Positions 46,899-61,148 of a stretch of DNA of 64,000 nt are shown here, in pieces. This DNA is from Thelonectria olida (Eukaryota > Ascomycota > Sordariomycetes > Hypocreales > Nectriaceae). The notes beneath the pieces were generated by a model. It ran no database searches and was not told where the DNA came from. It worked only from the letters and a program-made list of their open reading frames with translations. The translations under genes and the position numbers were made by a program. The DNA is taken from positions 89,751 through 153,750 of the forward strand of contig JAGPYM010000055.1 in the NCBI GenBank assembly GCA_020736575.1, given 5' to 3'. Numbering within the stretch: position 1 is the first letter of the stretch; each line of letters begins with the position of its first letter.

Positions 46899-49800
46899 AG
46901 CCTCCCCGCACGGGCTAACTTTTACCCCTAAGATCCTAAGGGCTATATAAAATACTATTATAATATAAACTTAATAATAAAAACTAGTAGTAATAAGAGG
47001 TAAAAAGCTAATATATAGAAAGAAAAATAAAAAAAACCTAAATAGTAAAATATAAATTTAATTAATCTATTTAAATATTTTTTATTCTATTTACTAGAAT
47101 ATAAATATTACTATTAATAACTAAATATAATAGTATTAATTATTACTATTATTATTATTATCCTCCTTACTCTTATTACTTTTATCTTTTTTATTACTCT
47201 TATTGCTCTTATCTGCCTTCCTATTTTTAGAATTAGCTATAGGGGTATCTAATTAAGTAGCTATAGGCATAGGGGACTTAGGTTGCTTGGAAGTAATTAA
47301 TCTTAAGGCTGAGTTTTAGTAATAAATACTTATACTTTAGGCAACTAATAGGGTAGTTATAGTAGGAGTAGTGCGAGGCTAGAATGGCAAACCTAGAAGT
47401 TATAAAGGCTAAGGTAGTAGAGGTACTGGATTATTAGTTTAAGAGGTAGTAGGCAGATAAGACTAGAGATTAGAGAGTATCTTTTAGAAAGGACTCTAAT
47501 AAGCTAGGGGCTTATCTTATATAGTAGGTAGAGAATCTATTTAATCTTTTATAAGTATAAGAGAGGGACTTTTTAATTAAGGGCTAAGGTTAAGAGGAAT
47601 AGGCAAGTTATTAAGTTAGGCGGGTAATAAGTATTTATTAGAAGGTTAAAAAGAAGATTAGCTTTAGGGAGTAGGGCTAAGTGTAGGAGATAATTCTTTT
47701 TAAGGAGGAATAGGTACTAGAGCTATAATATAAGTATTATATTTAATAGTTTTAATTTATTATTAATCCCATCTAGTATAATATTTAGCTTGAGATATTA
47801 ATTAAATTAGAAGGTAAAAGTGCTAGTTAAAAGTAGTAGTAATTCTTAGCTATTAGGTATTAGAAATAAGCCTATTAGGAATAAAAATAGTATATATTCT
47901 AATACAATTAATTGCTTATATAAGTCAGTTAGGTATTCTTATTAGATTTAATATTTAAAATAGTTTTATAATTATTTCAGCTATACCAAACTCTCCAGAT
48001 AGTCTAAAAAACTTATAATACTATCTAGTAAGCTTAATAGTAATAAGCTTTTTACTAATTAAGTTATTAATTAGAGGGCGGATGCTTAAGCTTATAGTAT
48101 AGTAATTTATATATTTAATAGCCTTTTTAGCCTTTTTCTTTAGGGATTTAAAAGGTATTTTAACTATTTATAAAAATAAAGCCTTTTACTTATTACTAGA
48201 GGTCTTAGGTATTAAAATCTTAAGTGGAGTAAGATAATAAGGGTATTTAGGCTTTTTAAGTAAAAGTGAATAAGTAATAATATTAAAGTCTTATTTAGGG
48301 ATATGCTAGTTTCTAACTTAAGTAGTAGCTGTAGCTAAGAAAGCTAGTATGCGGACTTTAAGGGTGTTATTAATAGGCTAGGGGTTCTAATATATTTTAT
48401 ATTCTCTAAACTTAATAACAACTTGCTGCTTATTCTAATAGTTTATAATAGAAAAACTAGGCTAGTCGATCACTTAGAATCTATTATATTAAGTGCAGTT
48501 TAAGGCAGCTCCTATAGGTAAGTGGGCAAGATTAACTTATTTATATTATATTATTCCCAGGTTATTAAGGTAGTTGCTAAAGTCTTTACTATTACAAATA
48601 AGAAGATTCTTAATACTAATCTCTTTAAGGGCTAGTATTATAAAAAACTGCTTTATTTAATTATTTCCCTTATTTAAGTCCTTAAAAGAGTACTAACTAT
48701 TTAATTTAATAGGCGCAAATATCTAGTTTTATTAAGGTAGTAAGAACTTAATCTGGTTTGTATTAGAGGATTGAGCGGTGCCTATCTTAATAAATAAGAT
48801 ACTAGGCTGGTGGGAGCGGGTGAGGTTTGCTTAGCTAGCCCCTACTAGTATTTATAGGTTTAAGAAAACGCAAGTTATAATAATATAACTATAGGTCTAA
48901 CCATCTTTCTAAATATAAATAGGAGGGCAGAATATAGTAAAGTTATAAGGGAGACCTATTAAGGCGAGCATCTAGTAAAATGCATAGGCTATATGTTTTA
49001 ATTGTTTACCTAGACCGGAAGGAAGACTATTATAATAGAATAAATAACTAGCTGTTTTATTAAAGATAACTGATCCCTAGTAATAGTTATTATAATTAAT
49101 AAGGTAGATAATAAACTGTTTATTATAGTAAGTTGTCTTTAGCTCCGCGAGGCTGCTAAAACCTATATTAATATCTTATAGGTCGGCTATATTTATACTA
49201 GAAGGAAGGAAAGTAGTATATAGAACTCCCTGATTATTTGGTTTATTTATATAGCAAGTGGGTGGAGAGTTAAATATTATTAGCTTTCTTATAATAGCAA
49301 TTAAATCTTCTATACTATAAGAGATAGTATATAATATAGCTTGAAGCTCTAATAAGGAAGCATATATACCTTTTAATAATATCTATATACTCTTTTAGGC
49401 ATTAGTATAGTATTCTTCCTATATAATACTAATAATTTGGCTGTTTTTAAATAGATTATAAGGAGGGATATTTTTAAACTTATTTATATAAATGGGTTAA
49501 GAGAAATTAAGTGACTATTATATAGTATCTGGAGGCTAGTAGATTTAGGGATAAATGAAAGTAGGCTGCTAATATAGCTCGGTTGCTAAATTAGAAAATA
49601 TAGCTACTTTCTTATTATAATAGAACCTAGCCTTTCCTCTAAATTGGTAAATGTTAATATAGGAGAAGCTAATAGAGTAGCTATAGGCTATAATAGGGAA
49701 ATATCTAGTACTATTATTAGCTAAAGTATAGGGTCCTTATTATTAAGGGTAGTATTAGTTGGAGTTAGCAGCTGGGAATCTTTTTATTAGTATAGGGTGG

Positions 49801-52800
49801 GAGTTTATAAATTAAGTCTGCTTATACTTTAAGTAATATAGTATCTAGAAGTCTTAGCTATTATAATTAGAATGTAGTAGGAAGTTGGGAATAGTGGATT
49901 AATTGGTAATTAAGGTTGAAAGAAGAAATGGAAAGTAAGGTATTATAAGAAATTGTAAAAATAAGGTGTTTGAATATAAGGCAAGTTAATAAGCTTTAAA
50001 GAGAAAAATATAAAAGAGGGAAAAGCTGTATTATTTGAAAGAGGAAAATACTAAATGTCTTATGCTATTTAATTGAATATGCATTATATTAAACTAACTA
50101 GGTGATAAGAGGCTGTAAATTATTAGCTAGTTTATATATTTGCTTAATTGCTTCTATTTTTATAAATCACTTTAGTAACTTTTATAGTTATAACTTGCGT
50201 TTGCTTTTAGCTGTTATTTTTCTTTTTCTCCTTCTTTTTATTTAATCTTTTATTCTTATTACTATATCTATTTAATTAAATAATAATATTATACCTCCCC
50301 TTATCTTTAAAGCCATTTAAGAATAAGGTATAATAGGCTAACCTTCCTAATATTTCTTATTATATTATAAGTAAGATTTAGGTAATAAGTTTTAAATTTA
50401 AGTTTAAATAAACTGGTAAGATTATAATAAGTATTATATTTTAAGTAAGTAATATACTTATATAAGGTATAAGTATATAATTAGAGTTCCCTTTTTTTTA
50501 AGTTATACTATTAATTATTTAGAAAATATAGTTTTAAGACTATTTTATAATCTAGGTTTGCTCTTAAATAGCTTTAAACTAATTTAGCCAGCTTTTATAT
50601 ATTAAACTTTCGCTTAATAATAAGATTAAAGAGAAATGCTTAGCCGCTTTTTAATACTAGATTTAATATAATAAGACTTCTAACTCTATTTTATAAGGCG
50701 CTTTAAAATTTGCTTCTATTTGTCCTTTATAATTAGTATATATTCTTACTAATCTTGGTTATCCTTTTAGTATATTTATATATAATATTTCTAGCTATTA
50801 TAAGTGAAAGAAGGCTCTTATTATTGCTTTCCTGGCTATTAGAATCCTATTATATATTTAATTATATTAAAACTTATACTTTTAATATTTTAATAGTAAA
50901 TAAGCATATTTTAACTCCTTTTTATACTTACTAGTCTATTGCTAGGTTTATATGAGGGTAATGTGCTAATTGTGTTTAAAACTTATATAGTAAATGTAAA
51001 TGGCCTACTTTAATAGTTATCTCCTAAAGAAGTAAACTATAGTACTCTATCTAATTACCTATAGGGTAAGGCGCATATAGTAGATCTAGAGGAGTATAAT
51101 ATTAGGATTATAAACTGGGCTAGCTGCCCTTATATTATTATTATAATAGAGGTTTGCAATTTGTAAGTTAGTAAAAATAAGAGAGAGGTTTAGGCTATTA
51201 TTAAAAAGCATGTGGATTTTAATATATTAATAGGTTTTTAGGAGATGTAATTAGGGTGTTAATATTTTAATAGGGGGCAGCCTAGGGTTTCTAGATTATA
51301 ATATTAATTGGAATGTGTAATTTTTTAAGTTTTAAACTATTTAAGTGGAAAGAATTTATATTTTTATAGTATGTAGTATTTCTTATTATTATTAGTAGGT
51401 GTTGCGGCGGTGGGTGTTAGTGTCTTATGTTTTAAAGATAGGTCTATTTTTTATTAAAAGCCCGTTTTTATAGTAGTTTTACTATATCTATTTCTTATCT
51501 CTGCGTGTTCTGCTAGTATTACTAGTTATTACAACAAATAATTAACTTATTTTAGTATGTCCTCCCTATATTTAGCTTTTTTTAGCTATTTGCTTATTCT
51601 ATTAGATATACTTCTAGGTACTTTTAATATAGATTTCACTTTTAGATTTTATAGGACTTTAAACTTTTAGTTTTATAATTTTTCTAATATAATTATTTAT
51701 ATTCTAACCTCCTTAGGGTATACCTCTATCCTATTATTATTAGCACTTATATTTTAATATTTTACTCTACTCTTTTTATATATATAAAACTAATTATTTA
51801 TATGGTTTCTCTTATTAGATTAAAAGGAAAAGTAATAAAAGGAAATAAGTATTATTTAAAATAAGGGCTTAAGAAAGAAATTTTATAAGTAGGTAGTTAT
51901 TTTCCTACTTCTCTTTTTTACCCTAACTCCTTCTTATAATAGTAAGAAATAAATCCTAAACCCTTCTATTACTACTTTTTTAGTTATATAATCTTCTTAA
52001 AGGTTATACTAAATATACTTAGCTTTTATTTTTTATCAGCTAGAGTAGAATAACCTTAAATGGAGCTATTAGGTTCCTTTTAAAGGGGGTAGGCTATTAG
52101 CCTGCTCTTTTATTTTATTATACTTAGGTCGCTATATTATTAATAGCTCATTCTTTTAATTTTGCTTTTTTTTAAATTTCTTTATATTTTTTAGCTCTTA
52201 TTATAGAAGATGCAGTTATTAAACTTTAGGTTATTATAATCTTCCTAACTTATTTAAAAACTATTATAATCTTTAGAACTTCTTTAATAATTACTATAAA
52301 TTAAGGTTAATAATTTAGGCTATTTAAGTATATTAAATAATATAATCCTTTTAAGGACTTGCTAATTATATAAAATAGACTAGTCTATTTCTTTTAGAAT
52401 TTTACCTTATAAGATAAATCTTTAAAATGCCTTATATTATATTTTAATACTAGATTACTAATTATAATAGGGCTTTTATAAATTAAATAAGGGTATATTT
52501 ATCTATTCTTTTAGTAAGCTTCTATTAGTATTTATAATTTTACCTTATCTTTTTTATATTTTTATCTATTTAAGTAATAATCTTAAGTTAGTATTAACTA
52601 TTTATTATATATTTAAATATTATTTTATAGAATTATTCTTTATATAGGGATATTAACTTTAGTAGAAGGATAGGTTTATATCTATTAATAAGAAAAAATA
52701 GTAAGTAATTATATAATATTAAGGTGTGATTGGTCTACTAATAAGAGGTTTCCTAAGTTATTTAGCTAGAGCCCTAGATAATTTGGATTCCTCTTTTTAA

Positions 52801-54379
52801 TAAACCCTTAATTAATTAGTACCCTGCTTTAATAATACTATTAGCCTTTAGGTTATATATTAAAGTGAAGATAATTTAACTTCTATTAATTTTATAATCT
52901 TTTTAAAGTCTTTCTAGAGCTTTAAGCTATTATTAATTATAATAGTAAGGATTATACCCTAGCGCCTATTAGTTCTTTAATAAAGAGCTTTATTATATTA
53001 ATATTAAGTACTAGTATGCTTTGCTTTAATTAGCCTATAAGGTTATATCTAGCTTTTAAAAGATATTTATAGCCTTTTACTTTTTAAGGTATTAGCATTT
53101 ATATATACTTTATTATTAGTTGTCCTAGTATAGTAGGGACTGTATTCTCTTATACTATTATATTAAATGCTTTTAATAAGTCTTATAAATTAGATTGTAT
53201 TTATAATATCTATTTATAACTTAGCTATTAATACTATTACTTAAGTATATAATAGTTATTTTATATCTTTTATAGCCTTAGTTAATATAGTAATATTAGA
53301 TTAATTAGTTGCTTACTTTCTTATTTATAATTATTAAAATGGGTTTATATAATTTTCCCTAATTTTATAATTATATCTCTAAATGCGCCACTTTAAATAA
53401 AATGCCTTTTAGCTTCCTTTCTAATTTATATATATATGGGTTTATTAACTTCCTTAAGTTTTATATTATATATAAGAATTCCCCAAGCTGCAGCCATTTT
53501 CTATTATAATAGTCTTTAAGGGCTGTTTTCTTAGCTTTAAAGTTAGTTTGCAGCTCTAGAACTTAATCTCCTTTACTAAGCTATATATTATCTCCTAAAA
53601 TTGGGTAGAATGAAGTTAATCTAGTTTTTAATATTATATTTGCCTTTTTTATTTAATTAGTTAGATGGACCTACTTCTTTTTAATAGTCTATTAGTAATA
53701 CTATTTTTAATTCTTTTAATATAGTAGATAGTAAATTAAATAATAGAATATAATTAATCTACTTAATAATAAGAGTGCCTGGATATTATCTGCCTTTTAT
53801 TAAGCTAATATATAAGAACTTAAATCTATTTTAATAGTAAATATAATTTTATAAATATACCTTATAACTATCTAATTATATATAATATAGCTTAATACTC
53901 TCTTTTAGTAGTATTATATTATTATTTTATATTATTTTATAGCCTAACTTAAAATAAATAGGATGTCTCTTTCTATTAATAATTTAAAAAGAATATAGCC
54001 CTATTTAAGCAGACTAGTATTAGTTATTAGAATAACCTCCCTAGCTCTTTAGAGCAGTCTAGTATTATTAAAATAGGGTAGTAGTAATTTTCTCTTTTAA
54101 ATCTATATTACTTCTACTTATTTAAATGCTTAAATAAACTTAATATTTTTTTTAATAGATAGGTTAATAGTTAATTATAAGAGTATAGCCTTTTATCTAA
54201 TAATAATAGTAGCTAATAATATTAAGAAATAAGCAAACTTTTATAATTAATTGCAATCTATTCTATTTATAATTTTAATAATTTTAGCCTACTTAAGGGC
54301 GCAATTAAATATCCTATATATATACCTAACTACTACTATTATATTTAGTAAAACTATAATTTTACTATTAAAATTATAT

Positions 54380-54860
54380 AACTAAAGTTTAATATTTATA
54401 AAAGTCTTATTAAATTAATTAAATACTTTAAAATATACTTATATATTTAAAAGTTAGAGCTTATTATTATATATAGTTTTTAGACCTTTTATATAATATT
54501 ATTAAAAATGCTTAATAGATATTAGTAATAGGTTAAATAAATATAGTAATAATTTTAAAAATTAGTAATAGAATTTATTACTTCTTATAATAAGGTATAT
54601 ATTTTAAGTAGGCTATTAGTATATTAAATATTATTAAGTTTTAGCTCTTTTATTTAAAAGTATTTAATTATATTTAGAAAAGAAGTCTAATAGGGATAGT
54701 ATCTTATATATTATAATATTAGTAGAGAACTTATTAGTATTTAAAAGTATAAAGCTATTATAAATTATATACTAATTAATATAAATAGCTAAATTAATTA
54801 ATTAGATTTTACTATCCTTTTTAATAATAAATATATAGGGGTTTTAATATAAGCTATAAC
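54380..54860 (-). pseudogene. gypsy-B reverse transcriptase relic
   Basis: Minus frame shows NPYIFIIKKDSKI, then NKFSTNIIIYKILSLLDFFS, KYN and later YYIKGLKTIYNNK. These match the order seen in a widespread fungal gypsy RT clade (KKD...R-x-V / SLLDFFSGYDQ / LDD...KGPKT). The catalytic Asp pair is replaced by two stops. Dead. Confidence 0.75.
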
Positions 54861-57800
54861 CCTCTTTTAGGATTTATCTTTTATATATTACTTAAAAAGG
54901 TTTATAACTTACTTTATAACTAAGGGAATAGGAATACTTCTACTTATTAAGCCTTATAATTAATTACTTTTAGAATTATAAAGGGCAATTAAAGGGTTAA
55001 GTTTCCTATACTTATTAAAGTCTTATATAAGCGCGGCCTTTCTATTTTATATTATTTATAAAAAGATCTCCTTTTTCTTAAGTAAGAGATATTTTCTATT
55101 TAATTAAATAGTACTAATAGTCTTATTTTATAAAAGCACTCTCCTTTTCTAATAGTTAAGAATTTAGGGTAATAAAGTTTAAATATAAAGTACCCTTTTT
55201 TAAAAGTCCTTATACTTACTCCTACTTTTCTCCTTTTAATAAGGGTCTCCTTTAGGTATTAAACTATCTAAAAGTTAATTATTAATAGGGTAATTTTAAT
55301 ACCTTTCCTTTTAAAAAGAGTATTTACTTTTACTTTTATAAGTTAGTTCTTTTTTTCTTTTTTAGGGGTTAGCTTTTTTATATTATTTATTAAATTTAAT
55401 ATATATAATAACTAGTTTATATTACTATTCTTTTACTCTTTTTAATAATTAAATAGATAACTTTTTTAATATCCTTTTAAATTAGGTATATTATTAAGCT
55501 TAAGTTATTCCTTCTTTTAAAGTAAATTATTAAGTGGATTCTTAAAAGAAGACTTATTACTTATATTATAATTTGCCTATATAAGCATCTTATATAGGGT
55601 TATCTATTTAATACTTTTATAGCCTAGGGTTACTAGCTATATATTACTTAAAATAAATAGATTATTATTTAATCTAGTTTAATTATATAATTAAATATAA
55701 GCTTTAAGGCTCTAATAAAAGGCATACTTAAAATAAATAGTATATTACTATTTCTTCTATATAATATATATTTTAATAGGGGTATAGGTCTATTAAAATA
55801 TAAGGTAGTATTATAACTACTAATTATTCTTACTTACCTTTTAAATATAAGGTTATTAAAACCTTATATATAATTATATTAAGCTAATACTTTTTACTAG
55901 TTTATTAAAAATAAGTTGCTTTTAAATCCTAAATTAACTAGGGCTTTAATTATTATACTATTATAATATTTAAATTAAATAGCAATTTAAAGTATTTCTA
56001 AATATAGGTAGAATTCTCTTTTTATAATATAGTAAGATAGTAATAGGATTTATTATAAGATGCATTTAATTAAATAGTTACTAGTTTTATTAAGCCTTAC
56101 TAGTATTTATAAAATCTATTAGGCGGATTCTTCTATTCCTTTTAATATAAAGTACTATTAAATAAAAGACTTTCTTATATATATAGGGAGAGATAATATT
56201 ATTATTACTAGCTTATTAAATATAATAGGGCAAGTTAAAGGTTAGTAGCTATAGTCTTATAATATGTTTTATATTAATTTCTCCTCCTCCTTTACTAGCT
56301 AAATAGTACTAACTTAGGGTTCTATTTTTTAGTAATATTAGAACTTACTATCTGCTTTCCCTATTAACCTATTAATACTTTTAATACTTTTATATTATTA
56401 AAAAGTCTTTTATAATAGCCCTTCTAGCTATTAGATTAAGTATTATAATATTTCTAATAGTTAAGGATATCTTTTTTAAATAGGTCTCTTTAAGGACTTT
56501 CTTCTAATATAACGAGCTATATATTATTTATAAAATGCCTTTAGGGTCTATATTTTAATTTATATATATTTAATTAGATAGTTTGCAATATTAGTAATCT
56601 TCCTTTTTTATTTTAGCTATTTATTTCTAATTTTATCCTTTTCTAATTCTTTAAGCTATAGTCTTTTTATAGGAGTGATTTTATAAGGCAACTTTAAACT
56701 ACCTTTTTAATATTTAAACTATTATCTTTTTAAATAAGAATAAGGTTAGTTTATACTAAGGGCTCTTAGTATAGGGTAATAGCTATATAGTTTATAAAGA
56801 CTAGTTAATTAATAGGTATATTTATTATATATTTTAGAAACTATTAATTTTTTCCTTTTTAATTATTTTAAGGTTCTATTATATTATATTACTAGCTTTA
56901 ATCTTACTAGCTTAAGTAGTATACTTTTAACCTTCTAGTTAGTTAAGGTACTAGATTAAAAGCTATTAAATATAGGATCCTATTACCTAATTATAAAGTA
57001 GAAAATAAGGCGGAGGAACTAAAACTTCTCTATTTCTTTTAATATAATAGGTGCTATATTAGAGTTATACTTAATATATTTATAATTTATATCTTTTTTA
57101 AGGGCCTTATATTATTTAAGTAATATTTAAACTGCTATAATACTAGCACTTTTTAATAAAATTAGGGGTATATATATAATATTAGATTTAAAATATCTTC
57201 TTTTTCTAAAGATTATTTAGTTCTATTTAGATAGTAGAGTTATAAATATTTTAAAAGTATATATATAAGCTTTTCTCCTAACTCTATTACTAACTAGCTT
57301 TATAAGCCTTCTATTTTATTAATAAGCTTATATAAGAGATTATATTTTATTAAGGCAATTAATTAGGTTAGCTATTAAGGGGTTACTACTTAAACCTTCT
57401 ATTTAATTAGTTTATTGCTGCTAGGTTGGTTATAGGGCATATATACTCTTATAGGAAACCTATTAATTATATATATTAGGTTTTAGCTTTAAGGGGGTCT
57501 ATATTCTTATACTAAGTGGAATAGGTGGCCTTTTTTAGTAAGAAATGGCTAGGTGTGTTTAATACCTTTTATAATAAGAGTATAGAGGGCGTTATATTCT
57601 ATTTTATAAAGATTTTAAAGTTTAGTATATGCTTTTTATATAGCCTAGTAATAGTAATATTTAATAGATTATATATAAGGCTTAGGTTTAGTATTTATTT
57701 TTAAGACTCTAATAGATATTATAAGATAGAGTATTTTATTATTTACTTATAAAAAGTTTTATTATTTTTATTAGGTAGTTACTAGAGGTTTATAACTGAG

Positions 57801-59336
57801 ATAATTAATTATTATATTTAATTAATTAGAATTATTACTTTTAAAAGATTTTAATAGCTTGATTTTAATTAGGTTAAGATTATCTCTAATAGTGAACTCT
57901 ACCTTCTTAATAATATTAGGAGTGTAATTATATAATTTAAAATAATCTAGCTATTCTTCCTAAAGGTAGCTATTACTAGCTATAAGAAGCTTAAAGTGTT
58001 TAAGTAGGATAAGACATTCTGGCTTTTAAATAACCCTAGACTAATATAGGGTCGTTTAGGCTTTAATTTTAAGTTTTTTAGGAAAGTCTTAAATATACTT
58101 TTTATAGATTTTTTAAGTAGTATAGGAATCTCTTAGGGGGTGTTAATCTCTTTTAATAAGTTTAAAGAAGTTATTTTTAATATAGGGGGTATAGTCCTTA
58201 TCTTACTATTTTATAGAGTTTGCTTTTTTAGTAAAATAGGATAAGTAAAGGTAGTCTTACTAGAGGTAGTAAGAGGCAATTTGAGCTATAAATTAGATAA
58301 TTCTTTAAAATTACTCTTATAAGGCTATCTAATTATATAGTCCTTATATTAAGGGTTGACTTATTTTATTATTAAACTGGGTATAAGAGAGTGCGGTTTA
58401 GGAACCTTTATAAGCAAATTGCCCTTAATAGCCTTAGTTATTAACTAGATGCAGCCTGCCCCTATAGGCTATTAAGATATTAGGATGGGTGGCCTTTTAT
58501 AACCTAAGGTAGGCTATAAAAGGCGTTAGGTAGGAGGATTAAATGGAATAGATTGCTTAATAGGTGAAAGCTAGAAAAGTAATATTAGTTACTTTTTAAA
58601 AGGTATTTTTTTAAAGTAGTGTAAAGTTTTCTACTTTTTAGTATTTATTTTAATATAAAAAAGGATAGTATTTTTTAAATATTAAAGGAATATAAGAGTA
58701 AATATAATATATATGCTTTTAGTAACTAATTATAATAATAATACTTATAAGTTAAAGCTAATCTCTAGTTTAATAAAGGCTTTTTACTTGATCTCTTTTT
58801 ATAGCTTTATATACTTATTTTAATTGCAGTTAAGAAGTGGGTATCTATTTAGTCCCTCTTATTATTAAGCGTTCTAAACTTTAGGAACTATTTAATCCCT
58901 TAATACTACTGCCACCTTAGTATATATATTTAAGTCTGGATTCTTTTGCACTAAGGGCACTTTTAATAGTAAGATGTTTGCTTAGGGTTTTAATATTATT
59001 ATAAATAAACTATTGGTTTTTAAGAGGGGGTAGTATAAAGGTTAAAATACTAATAATATAAATAAAACTTACCTATCTAATAATAGTTTCTTTTCTATTT
59101 TCTTTTAATTAATTAGTTTAATTGGAAGTTTCTATATAATAGTAAAGGCGCTAGGTAAGGGGTGGGAAAGTTTAGAGTTAACTGGATGTCCAGCTGAATC
59201 CTTATTTTCTAGTTCTCTACTCCTTCTCTCTTTTCTATCTTTTTACAGTTAGTTTATCTTTAATAGTTTAAAAGTGTTACTATCAAGCTGATTTAATAGT
59301 TTAACAGCTTATTAATCCCTAGTATGATCTCTAATT

Positions 59337-59735
59337 TAATAGTAGGAGTAATAATATAACCTAACCCCTAATAGAAGTAACTGCAGAAGGGGAATGTATA
59401 AAAGATAGAGTAATAGAGACCTAAAAGGAAATTAACTCTTATCTATAATTAGTTGCAACTGCAGATAAGAAGCAAAATGGAAAATAGGTAAACCTAGTAA
59501 TTAGAAGAGAATAAGTTAGAAATATTAAAATAAATTGTAAAACTTAGGTAAAAACTTAATAAAAACTATAAAGAAGGCATAATGTCTATTCTTAGAGGTT
59601 TCTAGCCTCCCTTTTTAAGTCTATATGGCTCGATTTAGTAAAAAGCTTAGACTACCTAATCCTTATTAACCTCTAATAAAAATCCTCCGTTCTTATTACT
59701 ACATTCTCCACTAATAACCCGCTACTACTACTACA
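59337..59735 (-). repeat. gypsy-B right LTR (5' LTR)
   Basis: 399 bp, pairs with 46500-46898; ends ...CTACTACTACA and is followed by X copy 5 sequence (TTAAATAAACTATAATTT). Confidence 0.87.
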
Positions 59736-60387
59736 TTAAATAAACTATAATTTAAAAAGATAATATTAATATAATAGCTTAATATCTATTAGATTATATA
59801 GATTTCCTTAAGTATATTTATTTAATTAGAAAGTTTAAAAAGCATTTTAAATAGTTATAACTCCTTAATATCCCTATATTAGCTCATATAAATATACTAC
59901 TAAGGGTAATATAAAGGATTAACCTAGTCCTTTTAGGCTACTATATTCTAATTAAAAGACTAGATATATAGGAAAATAATCTTAAATTCCTTAATAGGGA
60001 AGTTAGCTAACTTAATTGCCTTTTAAATTGGGTAAGGAATAATAGGTTTATTTAAAATAACTAATTATTTCTTAAAAAAATATAGGGGTATAATTTAAAG
60101 CTGTAACTCTAAAAGCTATTATATATAGTAGTAATAATCCAAATGGTTGCTTAAAAGGCTGCAAAGGAAAAATTTAAAAATAAAAAGTGGGTTAAATAGG
60201 CAAGTGAATGTAAGGGTTAAAAAGTAGGGGGGGCTAAAAGGGTTAAGCTAAAAAGGAAGTCTAAAAATAGGTTAAGTAGGTCTAAAGATAATTAAGCTAA
60301 TAGAAATAAATAAGGCAATTAAGTAGAAAAATATATAAAAAAGTTAATATAATAATAAAAATCACTAATTATAAAGCTAAATATTTT

Positions 60388-60883
60388 ATATCTTTTAAAT
60401 CTTTTAAACTTAATATAATATTATTTTTCTTTTTTATAAAATATAAAAATCCTAGTAAAAAATGGGGTGTTTTATTATATATATATTTTATTATTTCTAA
60501 TAAATCTACTTAAAAGTATTTAAAAAGCTTAATATAAATAAGTATAATTCTTAATATATTTAAAATATATTTATTTATTTTTTTAATAGCTCTATTAGGC
60601 TCTTTTATATAAGGAGGTAAAAAATTATATAATATTTCTTTTTTTTTATAATATTTAGCTAAAAAATGTTTATATTCTTTTATATTATTTGAAAATAGTT
60701 GCTTTATAGTTATCTTTTTAAAATTATTTTTTATAACTAACTTATATAACTTAAAGCTACTTAAAGTATTACTTTTATATTTTAATTTATTTATTTTTAA
60801 CTACTTAAAGCTTTTATTTAAAAAAGTTATAAAATATTTATTTTTATTATAAGCTATTAGACTTATAGGGCTATATATATTTA
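60388..60883 (-). pseudogene. copia integrase relic
   Basis: Minus frame reads YSPISLIAYNKNKYFITFLN near 60880, later FSNNIKEYKHFLAKYYKKKE, FLPPYIKEPNRAIKKINKY and NKTPHFLLGFLYF. This is the copia integrase core and its end. The conserved W and several acidic positions are replaced by stops or Asn, as RIP would give. Confidence 0.8.
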
Positions 60884-60897
60884 TACCTACTTTATTT

Positions 60898-61134
60898 TCT
60901 TTACAATTAGTAATTTTTATTATTATATAAACTCTTGGTATATTTTACTGCCTGGTTGCCTTGCTCTATTTCCATTGGAATAAGGTTCCTTAAGTAAGGT
61001 TTACTTAGTAGGGACTTTACTTTAAAACTAACTGTAAGCCCTATTAAGAAGCTTATTATAATAGATATAAGGCTAGGGTTTAGCCTGTATTAACCTCTAT
61101 TATATGCCTAGATTATTGGCTTTTTTAATAATAA
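60898..61134 (+). mobile_element. repeat X, copy 4 (237 bp, internally deleted)
   Basis: The first ~90 bp and last ~140 bp of X are joined. Flanked by a perfect 14-bp duplication TACCTACTTTATTT (60884-60897 and 61135-61148); ends TTTTTTAATAA. This is the clearest target duplication in the family. Confidence 0.8.
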
Positions 61135-61148
61135 TACCTACTTTATTT

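Larger units (their letters stand above)
46500..59735 (-). mobile_element. Ty3/gypsy element B, 13.2 kb, 399-bp LTRs, RIPed
   Basis: LTRs 46500-46898 and 59337-59735 are equal in length and start TG or TA (TGATAGTGGGAG / TAATAGTAGGAG), ending TATA/TACA. The element splits X copy 5. Minus coding is shown by an RT (54860-54380), a purine-rich GCGGGGAGGCT next to the left LTR (PPT position) and a Lys/Asp-rich tail (KADKSNKSNKKDKSNKSKE) at ~47210-47150. It is nearly twice the usual gypsy length; 47-53 kb downstream of the RT is mostly unassigned. Confidence 0.85.
46237..60377 (-). mobile_element. repeat X, copy 5 (inverse), split by the gypsy-B element
   Basis: 3' half at 46237-46499 and 5' half at 59736-60377, inverse to copies 1 and 2. 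Bounded by TAAATATTTT duplications (46227-46236 and 60378-60387), showing that it inserted into copia. Its C-rich core survives as G-rich plus-strand DNA near 60180-60260. Confidence 0.75.

Noticed and set aside
46901..46920. GC-rich CCTCCCCGCACGGGC next to the left LTR, considered as a tRNA fragment or primer site
   Set aside because: Position and purine content on the opposite strand fit a polypurine tract; no tRNA cloverleaf could be folded.
48770..48900. Possible plus-strand protein text (WFVLED, GWWERVRFA) inside gypsy-B
   Set aside because: Needs many stops to be ignored, has no family match that I know, and runs against the coding direction set by RT and PPT.
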